DNA from: Panicum virgatum
Taxonomy: Eukaryota; Streptophyta; Magnoliopsida; Poales; Poaceae
Direction of reading: 5' to 3'
Length of the DNA: 64,000 nt
NCBI RefSeq assembly: GCF_016808335.1
Contig: NC_053153.1
Coordinates: 20,967,033-21,031,032 of the forward strand
Below the pieces are notes generated by a model, which worked only from the letters and a program-made list of their open reading frames with translations, made no database searches and was not told the origin of the DNA. Each line of letters starts with the position of its first letter. Positions within the stretch are counted from its first letter, which is position 1. The position numbers and the translations under genes are program-made. Positions 1-10,662 of the stretch are shown here, one piece after another.

Positions 1-590
1 TTAATAGGCACAGCACTTGGCATAGGCAGCGTGCTCGTTGATATACTCTCAGTACAACAACGGCCATGCTGACTGCGTCAAATGCTGTCTTCTTATCAAT
101 CGGAAGTGGTGGTGATGCGACCAACCGATTCGCGACGTCCTTATAGCGCATCGTGTATCCCCGAAAGGTAGTGCCATCACCGTTGGATGGAGATTAACGA
201 CGTATACTTGTTTCGAAATAAAGATTTTTTTAGGTTCTAGATGGTTTCAATGTGAGCCTGAATAAATACATCACTAGAGTGTCAAAATAATCCATTCATA
301 ATACAAAAAATTCTAATATACTCATTTCATTAATTCATTAATGAATACAAAAATCAACTATCCACAATATGGTCATATATACAAATACATCACATGAAGT
401 GTCTACACTCATTCTAAAAATTTCTACTATCCACATACTCATCTAAATCTAAAAGAAAATCACACCTACATATGCAATCTAGCTAAATGTCCAAGAAATG
501 AGCTAGCTACACATTTTCTCTATTTCTAAAGCATGAAATGAAATTTACAAGCCAAGAAAGAAGAGAAAAATAAGCCCCAAACCTTTAGTG
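1..590. other. Unassigned flank, probably inside a CACTA element
   Basis: No gene is recognised here. On the minus strand, bases 1-48 read as a short C-terminal-looking peptide ending in TAA at positions 1-3, and about 60-190 read open in another frame, so a broken exon of an element gene is possible. The stretch 200-590 is AT-rich without clear coding sequence. Because the CACTA terminus at 1031 faces right, the element body must lie to the left and this stretch is presumably part of it. Confidence 0.3.
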
Positions 591-1031
591 CCGATGGATG
601 GACGGGGAATCAAAGATCTTCACAAATATGTTGAAGAAATGAGCAAGAACTCCTCTCTCCCGAGCCAAGAACAACAAGAAACAAGTGAGCTGAATGGCTC
701 GGGCGGGGGGAGAGGGAAGGGGATAAGAGGGCCAAGGAGTTTTGTCCCGGTTGGAGACACCAACCGGGACAAAAAGGGGGGTCTTTTATCCCGGTTGGTG
801 GCTCCAACCGGGACAAAAAGTTGCGCGGGCCTTTTGTCTCGGTTGGAGCCACCAACCGGGATAAAAGGCCACCCTTTTATCCCGATTGGTGCCTCCAACC
901 AGGAGAAAAGGTCCCTGTCTCCCCCGCTGGCCCGGCTAGCCGTTGGACTCGAGACAAAAGCCACCTATTGTCCCGGGCCCAAAGGCTGCCGGGACAAATG
1001 GCTTGGAACAAAGGACTATTCTATAGTAGTG
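590..1031 (-). mobile_element. CACTA (En/Spm) element terminus with subterminal repeats
   Basis: The right end reads TTCTATAGTAGTG, so the minus strand begins CACTACTATAGAA, the expected CACTA terminal inverted repeat. Just inside it (about 735-985) lie several copies of a TTTTGTCCCGGTTGG-type motif in both orientations, separated by GC-rich spacers; such subterminal repeats are where the element's TNPA-type protein binds in the En/Spm family. The other end is outside the window, so the length is unknown and the target duplication (possibly ATA at 1032-1034) cannot be confirmed. A 154-codon open frame across the block is best read as a by-product of the repeats. Confidence 0.75.
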
Positions 1032-1185
1032 ATACAAAACAAAGGTGGCTAGTGATAGATCATGTTGACCATGTCTTTTGAGTTTGCTGTGTTTCAGAGT
1101 CGGGGACCGTTGCACCCGTCTTTCAGCTGAGTCTGTATCAGTTCCTTGTCTTTGATGGCTGCGTCCATTGCTCTTCTTGTTAATG

Positions 1186-1592
1186 CTGGTGCAAACCACA
1201 ACTTCGTGAAAACTCATGCAAACCACGGTAAAAAGGTCGTCTAAATTCACCAAAAAAATCACACATATAGATAATATAGATAATATGGTGATATACAATC
1301 TTGTAAAATATCTTGTCCAAACTCGACTTTGTTTGTGAGATATAAAAATAACAAATTTCAAATCAGATTTCGTTTGTGAGATATAAAAATAACAAATTTC
1401 AAATCATCTGGACAACTTTCTGGTTTGAAATTTGTTATTTTTATATCTCACAAACGAAGTCGAGTTTGGACAAGATATTTTACAAGATTGTGTATTATCA
1501 TATCATCTACATGTGTGATTTTTTGGGTGAATTTAGATGACTTTTTTACCATGGTTTGTATGAGTTTTCACAAAGACGGTGGTTTGCACTAG
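1186..1592. mobile_element. MITE-like long foldback
   Basis: The two halves are near-perfect inverted copies: the left end CTGGTGCAAACCAC matches the complement of the right end with one mismatch, and complementarity continues inward for roughly 160 bp on each side. The left arm holds a 41-bp tandem duplication (units starting near 1328 and 1369) that the right arm lacks. GTTAATG occurs at 1179-1185 and again at 1602-1608, which may be a target duplication, although ten bases after the right end are then unexplained. No coding capacity is seen. A transcript would fold into a long hairpin suited to small-RNA production. Confidence 0.6.
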
Positions 1593-2433
1593 ATACGTTC
1601 CCGTTAATGTAATCCCCCCTCGTTTCTGGTAAGTTTCTTTGGTAGGTTCCTCTCTCCCATACTGGTTAGCATCTAGCTAACTTGTGTAAACTTTATTTTG
1701 GCTCTTAAATAATTGTTGGGGAGCATGCTCCACGGTTTTCCTTTTAAAAAAAGAGCTCTTTTATAATGATTGTAAAGTACCAATGGGCACTTTAAGGAAA
1801 AAGTGAATTTTTTTCTAGCCGTTGATATATGAAAAGCATTTATAAGAAATTAAATTAAATTAGTATTCGGTCCCATCTTTTATTACTTGGTCCCACATTT
1901 TGGAAGTACTTTATCCTAGGTACTTTCTATCTTCACCGTCGTAGAATTTTATCAGATGGACGGCTCCTATTTTTGAAGTGTAATTCACTAATATGTACAA
2001 ATATTACATAAATCTAGCACCAGTATCCACTAAAGACTTGAGACCAAGGGAAGCCAACTTTTTACCAACTCTGAGCCTACAATGATGATAAGATGATGAG
2101 GATACCTGAGATTCTCTAAATGACAACCATTGTAAGTGCTTCTGTTTTATTTTATTTTATTATTATTAAATTTAGAGTGCCTTACTATAAATGAGTAGTG
2201 GCAAAAGCCACTAGCAGCCCCATGTACACAGGTAAGGCTAAGGCAAAGTGTAATAGCTACCTTGTTCCTATCAGGCTGGATCAAGTTCATCATCAAGGAT
2301 GTAAGTAAACCAGCTGAAATTGGATTATTAATCCACAACCGGCAAGGGAACGAAGAGCAGCCAGACTGGTGCGCCTTCTCGGTGACCATCGCTGAAACTG
2401 GAATCCCACATCGAAGCAAGCAACAACGTTAGC
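1593..2433. other. Upstream flank of the MYB gene
   Basis: AT-rich noncoding sequence that includes the presumed promoter of the MYB gene. No clear TATA box or element termini were found. At about 2362-2400 there is a diverged copy of part of MYB exon 1 (shared CGCCTTCTCGGTGACC), suggesting a local duplication in the 5' region. Confidence 0.35.
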
Positions 2434-3479
2434 ATGGTGACAGTGAGGGAGGGGATGCGCAAGGGGCCATGGACAGAGCAGGAGGACATGCAACTGGTAT
2501 GTACTGTCCGCCTTCTCGGTGACCGCCGCTGGGACTCCATTGCCCAGGTCTCAGGTTTGAGGGGTTGTGGAACTACTACCAATTAGGTAGCTACTCATTT
2601 TTTTTCTGAATCCTTCAAGCAGATTAAGCAGCAATCAATTAAACAGCAACACGTACCATCCTGTCTGAACAAACCTCTTCAGGCTTCACTTCACAGTAAT
2701 TGCTTCACGCAATCACGCTCTCTCTGTGTATGCTCATGCTCATATGTACAGGCCTCAACCGGACAGGGTAGAGCTGCCGGCTCCGGTGGGTGAACTACCT
2801 CCACCCCAGCCGCAAGCATGGACGCTTGTCGCCGCAGGAGGAACGCCTTGTCATCGAGCTCCATGCTCGCTGGGGTAACAGGTTTGTTTCGATCGTCCCA
2901 TAATCATTTTTCCAGACATAGTTTTGTTCCTCAGTCACTGAATTTAGGTGAAGCTGGAACTATATACTCACACTGCGATTTTTGGTGATGTGAAGTTGGT
3001 CTAGGATAGCCCGCAGGCTGCCGGGACGCACCGACAACGACATCAAGAACTACTGGAAGACGCGCAAGAGAATGAAAGCACAGGAGAGGGAGCTGAGCAT
3101 GTCACCTTCGTCGTCATCCTTCTCACTGATGTACCAATCCAGCTGCCTCCTTGACACTGCTCCTGTCGATGGGATGAGCTGTGGCGACACTCGCGATGTC
3201 AACGTCAGTAGCTGCATCACAGGTAGTGCCCTTGAGTGCACCGACGGATTCCCCATGGTTCAGATTTGGAGGGAGATGGAGACACCACTGCAGGCACCTG
3301 TTTCCATGCCACAGGGCATTCATCAAGCAGACGAGAAAACATGCAGCAGCAGTGTCCCCTTCAGCCCTCCGGCAACAACTGCTTCCATGTGGGATGACCA
3401 ATGCCCTGAGGTGTTCTGGAACATGGATCCTGAAGAAATAAGGATGTTGACTCCACAATTTGATTGTCGTGACTGGTGA
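2434..3479 (+). pseudogene. R2R3-MYB transcription factor gene (MYB48/MYB59-like) with a nonsense codon
   Basis: Three exons can be placed: 2434-2554, 2752-2881 and 2996-3479, with GT/AG junctions in consistent phase. Exon 1 opens with a KGPW start of the R2 repeat (residues 10-13) and carries RRWDSIA; exon 2 holds LRWVNYLHP at the R2-R3 junction and WGN of R3; exon 3 completes R3 with RRLPGRTDNDIKNYW, then a serine-rich tail ending at TGA 3477-3479. Residue order and the short N-terminus resemble the MYB48/MYB59 subgroup of nuclear DNA-binding regulators. The conserved Lys of RTGKSCR is replaced by TAG at 2769-2771, so the normal product would stop after about 46 residues. At the exon 2/3 join Ser replaces the usual Arg before WSRIAR. 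Loss of function is likely. An alternative start downstream would lack R2. Confidence 0.8.
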
Positions 3480-3850
3480 ACTCAGAATGAACAAGTTTAC
3501 ATATATTGTGCGCGAAATAGTGTGTGCCTACCCGCAAAAAAAAAAAATAGTGTGTGCCTGCGGGAGCCTACGGCACTGGGTACGTCCTTTTTTGGTGTGT
3601 GCCAGACTGTCAGTTTGTGCCATATATTGTGCAAGATGTACTTGACATGAATCTGTGGTTATTCTCATGATGAAGTAACACTGTAACAGCATTATATGGT
3701 TCGCAAATACTATTCAATTATTCAAAAAAATAATAAAAAAACAACAGAAGTTTAATTCAGTCTTACAGTCCTACTGCAGGAGAAACAAACGAGACGCTAA
3801 TCAAGCTATAAGTAGCATATCCTGGAAAGAAAGGGACGTGGTGTCTCCTC
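3480..3850. other. 3' flank of the MYB gene
   Basis: Presumed 3' untranslated and downstream sequence of the MYB gene, AT-rich, with a short A run near 3537-3547 and a second at about 3725-3745. The copia element begins at 3851. The last five bases (TCCTC, 3846-3850) are the copy of its target duplication. Confidence 0.4.
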
Positions 3851-4028
3851 TGAATGAGAGTAGAGGGCAACGCACACTGTTTTGATCTCATGAGCCGTGT
3901 ACATATACAAGCCGGTGCCCACTCGAGATGCCAACGATCACCGTGAAAACCGGATCGTGGCGATTGCCAAGGGCTGAGCCATAACAAAGACTAGCCGGTA
4001 CAATACAATGGGTTTAGCCACTTTGACA
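3851..4028 (-). repeat. 3' LTR of the copia element
   Basis: 178 bp, the same length as the partner at 8346-8523, starting TGTCAAAGTGG on the minus strand. A purine-rich tract (CTGTGGGGGG on the minus strand, 4029-4038) directly precedes it, as expected for the plus-strand primer. Confidence 0.93.
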
Positions 4029-5371
4029 CCCCCCACAGTTCGTGCGTCGTCGTCGAGGCACAAACTGGACCTGAATTCTTCGAACAATGCCCTAGACAAG
4101 CCCTTGGTCATGATGTCGGCGATCTGCTGGCGCGTCGGAACGTGATGAACGCGGATATCCCCGATGGCAACCTTCTCCCGGACAAAGTGCACATCAAGCT
4201 CGATATGCTTTGTGCGCCCATGATGAATGGGGTTGTCCGTCAGGTAGACGGCAGACACATTGTCGCAGTACAAGAGAGTCGCCTTGTCGACCTTGACGTG
4301 GAGTTCGTCGAGAAGATGTCGAAGCCAGCAGCACTCGGCTGCTGCGTTTGCCACGCCACGGTACTCGGCCTCCGCACTTGAACGCGAGACAGTGGCCTGC
4401 CGCTTGGAAGACCATGACACCAGAGAGTCACCGAGGAAGACAAAGAAGCCCGATGTCGAGCGATGCGTGTCTGGGCATCCTGCCCAGTCGGCGTCCGAGT
4501 AGGCAACTAGCGTCGGGGAAGATGAACGTCGAAGCTGGAGACCTTGTCCAACGGTGCCGCGAACGTACTGAAGGATGCGTTTCACCAAAGTCCAGTGCAC
4601 ATCTCTTGGATCATGCATATGGAGACATGCTTGCTGCACGGCGTAGGTGATGTCTGGCCGCGTGAGAGTGAGATACTGGAGTGCCACGACGTTGCTGCGG
4701 TAGAACGTCGGATCAGTCACTGGCTGGCCTGTGCTGGAGGAGAGCTTGCCCTTGACATCAATTGGCGTGGAAGCCGGTGTGCAGTTCGCCATGCCGGCCC
4801 GATCGAGGACGTCCTCAGCATATTGGACCTGGGACAGGAAGAAGCCAGTCGCCGTGCGCCGCACTTGAATGCCGAGAAAGAAGTGGACGGGTCCAAGATC
4901 TTTCATGGCAAACTCAAGACGGAGTTGATCAATAATTTGGTGAAGTAGCTCCGTCGAAGAGGCAGCAAGGACAATGTCGTCGACGTACAGCAGTAGATGA
5001 GCTTCGGCATCGCCACAATGAAGAACGAAGAGGGAGCTGTCGGACTTGGCGGGGATGAAGCCGAGCTGCTACAGATGAGTGGCGAATCGCTGAAACCAAG
5101 CGCGAGGCGCTTGTTTCAGGCCGTAGAGCGACTTCCGTAGAAGGCAGACGGCGTCCAGTTGCGCGGCGTCGACGAAGCCCGCAGGTTGGTGGCAGAACAC
5201 CCGTTCCGTCAGGTGCCCGTGGAGGAACGCGTTCTTGACGTCGAGTTGGTGGACCGGCTAGTCTCGTGCCGCGGCGAGATGCAGCACGGTCCGAATGGTG
5301 GCAGGCTTGACCACCAGGGAGAAGGTCTGGTCGAAGTCCAAGCCAGGGCGCTGGGAGAAGCCACGCACAAC
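3938..5371 (-). pseudogene. Copia reverse transcriptase and RNase H region
   Basis: Continues the pol frame of the segment at 5372-6481. The minus strand shows [20 protein letters not shown] and the catalytic YVDD box of the copia reverse transcriptase (about 4960-5260), then KDLGPVHFFLG. The RNase H domain follows with [17 protein letters not shown] and a terminal TRQQIADIMTKGL. Three TAG stops interrupt the frame, at 5372, near 5261 and near 5071. The open frame runs on into the LTR, so the natural end is unclear. It would copy element RNA into DNA in cytoplasmic particles, but this copy is dead. Confidence 0.9.
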
Positions 5372-6520
5372 CTAGCGTGCTTTCATGCGTTCCAACCTGC
5401 CATCAGCATGAAACTTGTTTTTGAAGATCCATTTCCCAGTGATGACGGGAGCGCCAGGGGGTCGCGGTACAAGCTCCCAAGTGCCGTTGTCCTGGAGCGC
5501 CTTGAAATCCTCTTGCATCGCCGCGAACCATTCTAGATCACGGAGCGCGGCACGAACCGAGCATGGGACAGTGTCGACTTCCGCAATGTTGGTGTAGCGC
5601 GGGTTCGGCTTGACCACGCCGGCCTTGCGTCGCGTAACCATGGGGTGTCCCACGGCCTCGGGTACTGGTGGAGGCATGTCGGGGACGAGCGCCGGAGCAG
5701 TTGACAAAGCCAATGGAAGGGAAGGCGTGACCCGGCCTGTCGAGGAGGGAGCTGACGGCGCAGGTGAGCCGGGATCTGGTGCCGGGGGAGGAGCAACCGT
5801 GGACGGTGCTGGTGCTGGGGGAAGTTGCACCGGAGCCGCTGGACATCGTCGAGGAGGCGGTATCGGCACCTGCTCAATCTGAGGAGGCGGCAATGTCATG
5901 TGTTCCGGAGTAGACGATCGGCCCTGGCAAAAGCGAAACACATGCTCGTCGAAGATGATGTGCCGTGAGGTTAGAACGCGCCGTGTCTTTGGATCATAGC
6001 ATCGGTATCCTTTGGTGTTGTTAGGATAGCCCAAGAACACACAAGGGACACATCGGGGTGCAAGTTTGTGCGGTGCAGTTGCGGTAGTGTTAGGGAAGCA
6101 TTGGCATCCAAACACTCGGAGATGCGAGTAGTCGGGTTCGGAGCCAAAGAGTAGGAAGAAGGGAGTGGCATTGCTACGGGGAGTGCAGGGACGGCGGTTG
6201 ACGAGGTGTGTTGCCATGTGGAGAGCGTCCGGCCAGAACGAGAGCAGCACCCTGGCATGGATGAGCATGGTGCGTGTGCTGTCGTTGAGGGTGTGCAGGA
6301 TCCGTTCGGCACGTCCGTTTTGCTGGGAAGTGTAGGGGCAGGTGAGGCGCAAGACAATGCCGTGTGCAGCGAGGAAGGAGCGAAAGGCAGCATTGTCAAA
6401 TTCATGTCCATTATCAGTCTGGAACGCCATGATCGGCCGGCCAAACTGCGTCTGCACAAAAGCATGGAAAGAAACGAGCATGGCGAGGACGTCGGATTTG
6501 CGTCGCAGCGGGAACGTTCA
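5372..6520 (-). pseudogene. Copia integrase core and start of reverse transcriptase
   Basis: Codes for the integrase catalytic region: QTDNGHEFDN contains the second Asp of the D-D-E triad, and QQNGRAER contains the Glu. After it comes the usual FGCQCF and FLGYP segment, a Pro-rich linker, and the first part of the reverse transcriptase (WFAAMQEDFKAL, GTWELVPRP, KWIFKNKF). The frame closes at TAG (5372), where related proteins have Trp; a TGG-to-TAG change is the simplest explanation. Integrase would insert the cDNA copy into host DNA. Confidence 0.9.
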
Positions 6521-6572
6521 AACATAGTGAGAGTAGTCATCAAGCACAACAAGATAATATTGAAAACCAGAG

Positions 6573-7202
6573 TTACTGATAAGAGGCGATGTCCAAATGT
6601 CGTAGTGCATGAGACAGAAAGGAAAAGGAGAAACCAGAATCATTGAAAGGAAGCCTAACATGTTTGCCAATGCGACAAGAGATGCAAGAATGTTTATTGG
6701 AAGGCGTACACTGAAAAACTAAATGCGGCATGATGCGAGTAAGAGTAAGATGGCTTGGATGACCCAAGCGAGTGTGCCAGAGGTCGACGGTGACATGAAG
6801 ACCGATGGCAGACGGCGAGGTGGTGGAGCGTAGGGGGTAGAGGTCGCCGGTGCTCTCACTGCGGAGGAGAACCGCCTTGCTGTGAAGATCCTTTATGGAG
6901 AAACCAAGGGGATCAAATTGAACAGAGACAGAATTATCAGTGGTTAGACGTCGGACATAAACAATATTATGGATGAGGGAGGGGGAGACCAGAACATCAC
7001 GCAGAGAAAGAGTGGAAGAAGGGGAGGTCGTGGGGATGGAGCCGTGTCCGGTGCACTGCACGGGCAAGGAGGCTCCATTGCCAACGATGATACGCGAAGA
7101 GGATGGTGAAAGGGAAGAAAGCATACCGGAATTGCCTGCCATGTGCGACGAAGCGACGGTGTCAAATACCCAGTCGGTGGCGCTTGGCGGGGATGGCTGG
7201 AG
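6573..7202 (-). pseudogene. Copia protease end and GAG-pre-integrase domain
   Basis: The protease active-site region reads WVFDTVASSHMAG, where family members have DTG or DSG followed by ASSHM, so the catalytic Gly appears replaced by Val. Downstream is the zinc-binding GAG-pre-integrase domain with LWHTRLGHPS and a CISC motif close to 6690. A frameshift separates this part from the integrase below it. It lies in the middle of the polyprotein, between gag and integrase. Confidence 0.85.
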
Positions 7203-8280
7203 CGAGAGGCCGGTGAGATCCTGTTAGAGCGCAGGTGGCAGTGCGCCAGCCGGTGCATGTTGGGCAGTCATGGACTGCTGTGGTGCAGTAGCTGGGCGAG
7301 CACCGAGAACACCGGCGCCAGGAGGTGTGGACGGGAGCTGCGCAAGAGGCCAGGCTTGCACGACGCCGGTCCACGGGTTGACCCAGGACGCCATGGGTGC
7401 GCTGCGGGGAGCACTGGAGGTAGCGCCCGGTGCCTGGCCAGTAGAGGAGGAGCCAGTACGAGACTACTGCTTCTTGCGCTTGCGTGGCCGATCGGTGCCG
7501 CCACTTGTGAGGTTGGAGGTTGGAGGTGCTGGGGAAGAACCGGCGGCGGCGGAAGGAGAAGTGGAAGACGACCCAGCGGATCAGGACGCGGCGAGGAGTG
7601 CGGTGGACGTCGCCCGTTGTGCGCAATTTGTGGCCCAGATCTCTTCTTGAAGGAGGAAGGAGCGCGCCTGAGAGAACGTCATGGGCGGCCAAGACGCGCG
7701 AGATCGTCGGGATGCAGTTGGCGAACTTGTCGTTGATGCCACTCAGGAGGTTGATGACGAGGTCCTGGTCGGTGAGGGGCGAGCCGATGACGCGCAGCTT
7801 GTCGGCGATGTCCTTGAGGCGGCCACAGTGCTCGGACACCGTCAGGTCGCCCTAGCAGAGGGCGTGGAGCCGCTGGCAGAGCTAGACGGTGCACTGCACG
7901 ATGTTGCCAAGGAACTGCGATCTGATGGTCATCCAGGCGGTGTAGGCGTCGTCGTTTGGCTGGACGACGGCCGAGAGGAGGTCGGAGGAGAGCATGGTGT
8001 AGAGCCAAGAAACGATGCAGGAGTCCACCAGTGTCCATTCGGTGTCGGCGATCATGGCGTGAGAGTCCACCGAACCGTCGACGTGATCCTCGACACCGAA
8101 CTTGTGGAAGACGATATTGAAAAAGGTGTGCCAGATGGTGAAGTTATAGTCGCCGATGCCGAGAGTGACCGGGACATGAGACTTGATGTTGATGAGTTGT
8201 GCTGTCGATGCCGAGATGGCCACGGGAGGTGCGGCAAAAGGATTGCCGCCATTGTCCGAGGACCCAGAGCTCGACGCCAT
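7203..8280 (-). pseudogene. Copia gag region
   Basis: The start is taken at the ATG whose complement is 8278-8280, about 65 bases after the 5' LTR and opening with MASSSGSSDNGGN. The gag core shows YNFTIWHTFF, TAWMTIRSQF and later LSGINDKF. Two TAG stops lie in the same frame (7882 and near 7858), both where related proteins have Gln. Reading breaks down after about 7640, where a Gln/Pro-rich linker and the zinc knuckle are expected; a frameshift there is likely. Gag would form the virus-like particle. Confidence 0.8.
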
Positions 8281-8345
8281 GGCGGAGAGGAGAAGCAGCA
8301 GAGAAGAAGCGGAAGCGGTGTAGGATCTGATGGCGAATGGTACCA

Positions 8346-8523
8346 TGAATGAGAGTAGAGGGCAACACACACAGTATTGATTGCATGCGCCATGTACATA
8401 TACAAGCCGGTGCCCACTCGAGATGCCAACGATCACCGTGAAAACCGGATCGTGGCGATCACCAAGGGCTGAGCCATAACAGAGACTAGCCGGTACAATA
8501 CAATGGGTTTAGCCACTTTGACA
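8346..8523 (-). repeat. 5' LTR of the copia element
   Basis: 178 bp, matching 3851-4028 at about 94 percent. The primer binding site should follow directly on the minus strand. It begins TGGTACCATT there, sharing only the first five bases with the usual TGGTATCAGAG (initiator tRNA-Met complement), so it is mutated or uses another tRNA. Confidence 0.92.
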
Positions 8524-9372
8524 TCCTCACCTGTTCGTGGCTGTCATCATCGGCGGCGCCTTGCATCGCATCGCCGACGGCGCCCGGGACGAGTGAAAGA
8601 AGCAGTAGATCCTGGATCGGCCCAAGTAAGGAGATTTGGGTGATAACATTAGGCCCAAGGCCCCTTGTAATTGAGGCTCATGACCCATTTTATTGAAGCA
8701 ACCTCTGTTATCTGAAGCTCTCTGCTTTGATGAGAAGACAACAGAGGGCATCTATCTACATCTCTTCTTCTCTATCTATAGTATAAGAATCCTAAACAAT
8801 TGAAATTAGCATGTACCAAAATTAGCCTACCCATCTCCCTCACAAACCACATCTTTAAAGCCCACATGTAAGACGAAAAGTTTGACAGCGCTCTAGGCAG
8901 ACGGATTTCGTCATCCCGCGCCAAATGATCCCACCCAATCATCTAATTTTTTTTTCACCGGCGCCGGATCTACCCGCCCGATGAACCCAATCCTGAGCGA
9001 TCCGGCTTGTCTGCCGTGCTGAAGCAAAGTCAGCAAAAGGTACAGTAAATCGTGTCTGTGTGAACAGTAGCCTACCGTTAGTTACTGTAGTGGAGGTACT
9101 GTGCCGATCTCACTGTTCACAGATTTACTGTACCATGCTCTCTGTATCACTGGATCTCATCCATCCATCCGCAAATGAACGGCCGGGAATGAATCAAAAG
9201 TTACCGCTACAGTAATTCACTGACTTGCCTTCAGCAAGTCAGTGAATCCCGATTGAATCCTGAGGCCCTCCGCACTGGGTACGAGGAGAGATCTGCCAAA
9301 GCGTCCTGCAGTTTGCATTTGGTGGAAAATCTACTGCACCGGGTATTCTAAAGCGGGGCGCTAAAGTAGCGA
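8524..9372. other. Unassigned flank with two foldback sequences
   Basis: No gene seen. At 9041-9133 an imperfect inverted repeat pairs TACAGTAAATC and TGAACAGT with their complements. At 9215-9247 there is a perfect 14-bp stem (ATTCACTGACTTGC) with a five-base loop. Both look like remnants of MITE-type elements. The stretch from 8770 starts with a TCTCTATCTATAG run, but no matching Helitron end was found. Confidence 0.35.
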
Positions 9373-10662
9373 ATGCCTTTCCATCCGGGGAATCAAGTGG
9401 CCTTCCAGGAACCCGCTACCGTGCGAACGTGGCACGGGGCCCGCCTCGGTTGTTTCCGCTGCGCGCCGCCGCTGCTGCCGGGAAGCAGAGGGAGGGGGGC
9501 AGGAGGAGGGGCGGAGGGCCATGGGAGGGGGAGGAGGAGGGGGCGGATGGCCATGATGCGCCGGCCTGCCGCTGCCCCAGGCGCCTACCCGCGCGTGGCC
9601 GTGCCGCACCGCTTGCCAGCTGCCGTCCGCCCACGCGAGGACCCGCGCCGCCTGCCCCGTGCAGCCACGAGACCCGCCGCCGGCCTCGAGCTTACCACGT
9701 GGTGGCTCCCCTCCGCCATGTCGCCGCCCCCCGCCACTGCCGTGCACCCCGCAGCGCTTGGCCGCCGCGCAGGCCGCCGCGTGCACGCTCACCGCGGCCG
9801 GCGACTAGGGGCCGAGACGGGGAGGGAGGAGGCCGCGAGGTCCACCGCGCCCGCGAGATCCACAGCGCTCGCCTCCGCCACTTCCTCGCTCGCGGCAGCC
9901 CAGCTCCGCCTCGCGCTGCTCCCTTACCGCGGGCACGAGGACGCCGGCACGTGCAGGCTCAAGGAGCTTGGAGGGAGGGAGGACGCGGGCACGAGGGATG
10001 ACGCTCTGAGGGAGGGAGGACGCCACCGCGGCCTACCTCGCCGCTGAGCGCGCGCTGCCGCGGCCCGCCTCGTCACCGCGCGTGTGCCACCGCGGCGCGC
10101 CTCGGCGCCATGAGGGCCGCCGACGTGAGCGCGGTGGGGTGGAGTTGCAGCGCCCCGTGTAGGCCGTTGGAATCCGGCCGATGCTGCGCCGTCCTCGAGC
10201 CTGTCCCACTCTCTGAGGGCGTGGGGAGGGCGGAGCCGAGCGCAGGCAAGGGCGGCGCGGAGCTTGGGGCGGGACCGGTGCAGGGGGAGCAGGGAGCCGG
10301 AGCTCGAGCGGGGGCTCCGCCTGCCGCGCCGTGGAGCTCCACCTCACCGCGCACCGCCATGGGGCGCCGCAAGATCCGGCCGGCGGGTGGAGCAGGAGGG
10401 GGAGGAGGGGCGCCGCCGTGAGGTTCCGGCTCCGGCGAGGTTTCACCGTGGAGGACAGCGGACGACGGAGGAGCAAGGGCGGCATGGGTGGGAGATGGCG
10501 GATTAGGCAGGGGAGGGGCGGCGCGGGTGGGAGCGGCGATGATGGAGGGAGTCGCCTCGAGGGAGGGACAAGACGATGCTGTCGAGGTGGGGAGAGAGAA
10601 TGGGAGGGGGTAAAAAATAGAGATAAAAAAATTTGACATGTGGGGTCCGCAGCTGGTAGTCG
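9373..10662. other. GC-rich segment of unknown origin
   Basis: Very GC-rich sequence with long open frames on both strands, which at this composition are not evidence for genes. None of the six translations shows a domain I recognise. It could be a captured 5' gene fragment or the start of a Mutator-like element carrying host sequence. It becomes AT-rich after 10600, just before the solo LTR. Confidence 0.3.

Larger units (their letters stand above)
3851..8523 (-). mobile_element. Complete-ended Ty1/copia retrotransposon (Ale/Retrofit-like), coding region decayed
   Basis: Two 178-bp LTRs (3851-4028 and 8346-8523) flank a 4.3-kb internal region read on the minus strand. Perfect TCCTC duplications sit at 3846-3850 and 8524-8528. 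The LTRs start TGTCAAAG and end TCATTCA in element orientation and differ at about 10 of 178 positions, so the insertion is not recent. Domain order gag, protease, GAG-pre-integrase, integrase, reverse transcriptase, RNase H is that of Ty1/copia, and the single-ORF plan with short LTRs fits the Ale/Retrofit group. The coding frame has several in-frame TAG codons plus frameshifts, so the copy cannot encode its own polyprotein. Confidence 0.93.

Noticed and set aside
588..1081. Overlapping open frames of 80-154 codons on both strands
   Set aside because: They run through the inverted subterminal repeats of the CACTA end; the encoded Asn-Arg-Asp-Lys repeats are translations of the repeat, not a protein.
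8765..8800. Possible Helitron 5' end (TCTCTATCTATAG)
   Set aside because: No CTRR end with a preceding hairpin could be found downstream, and the first bases alone are too common.
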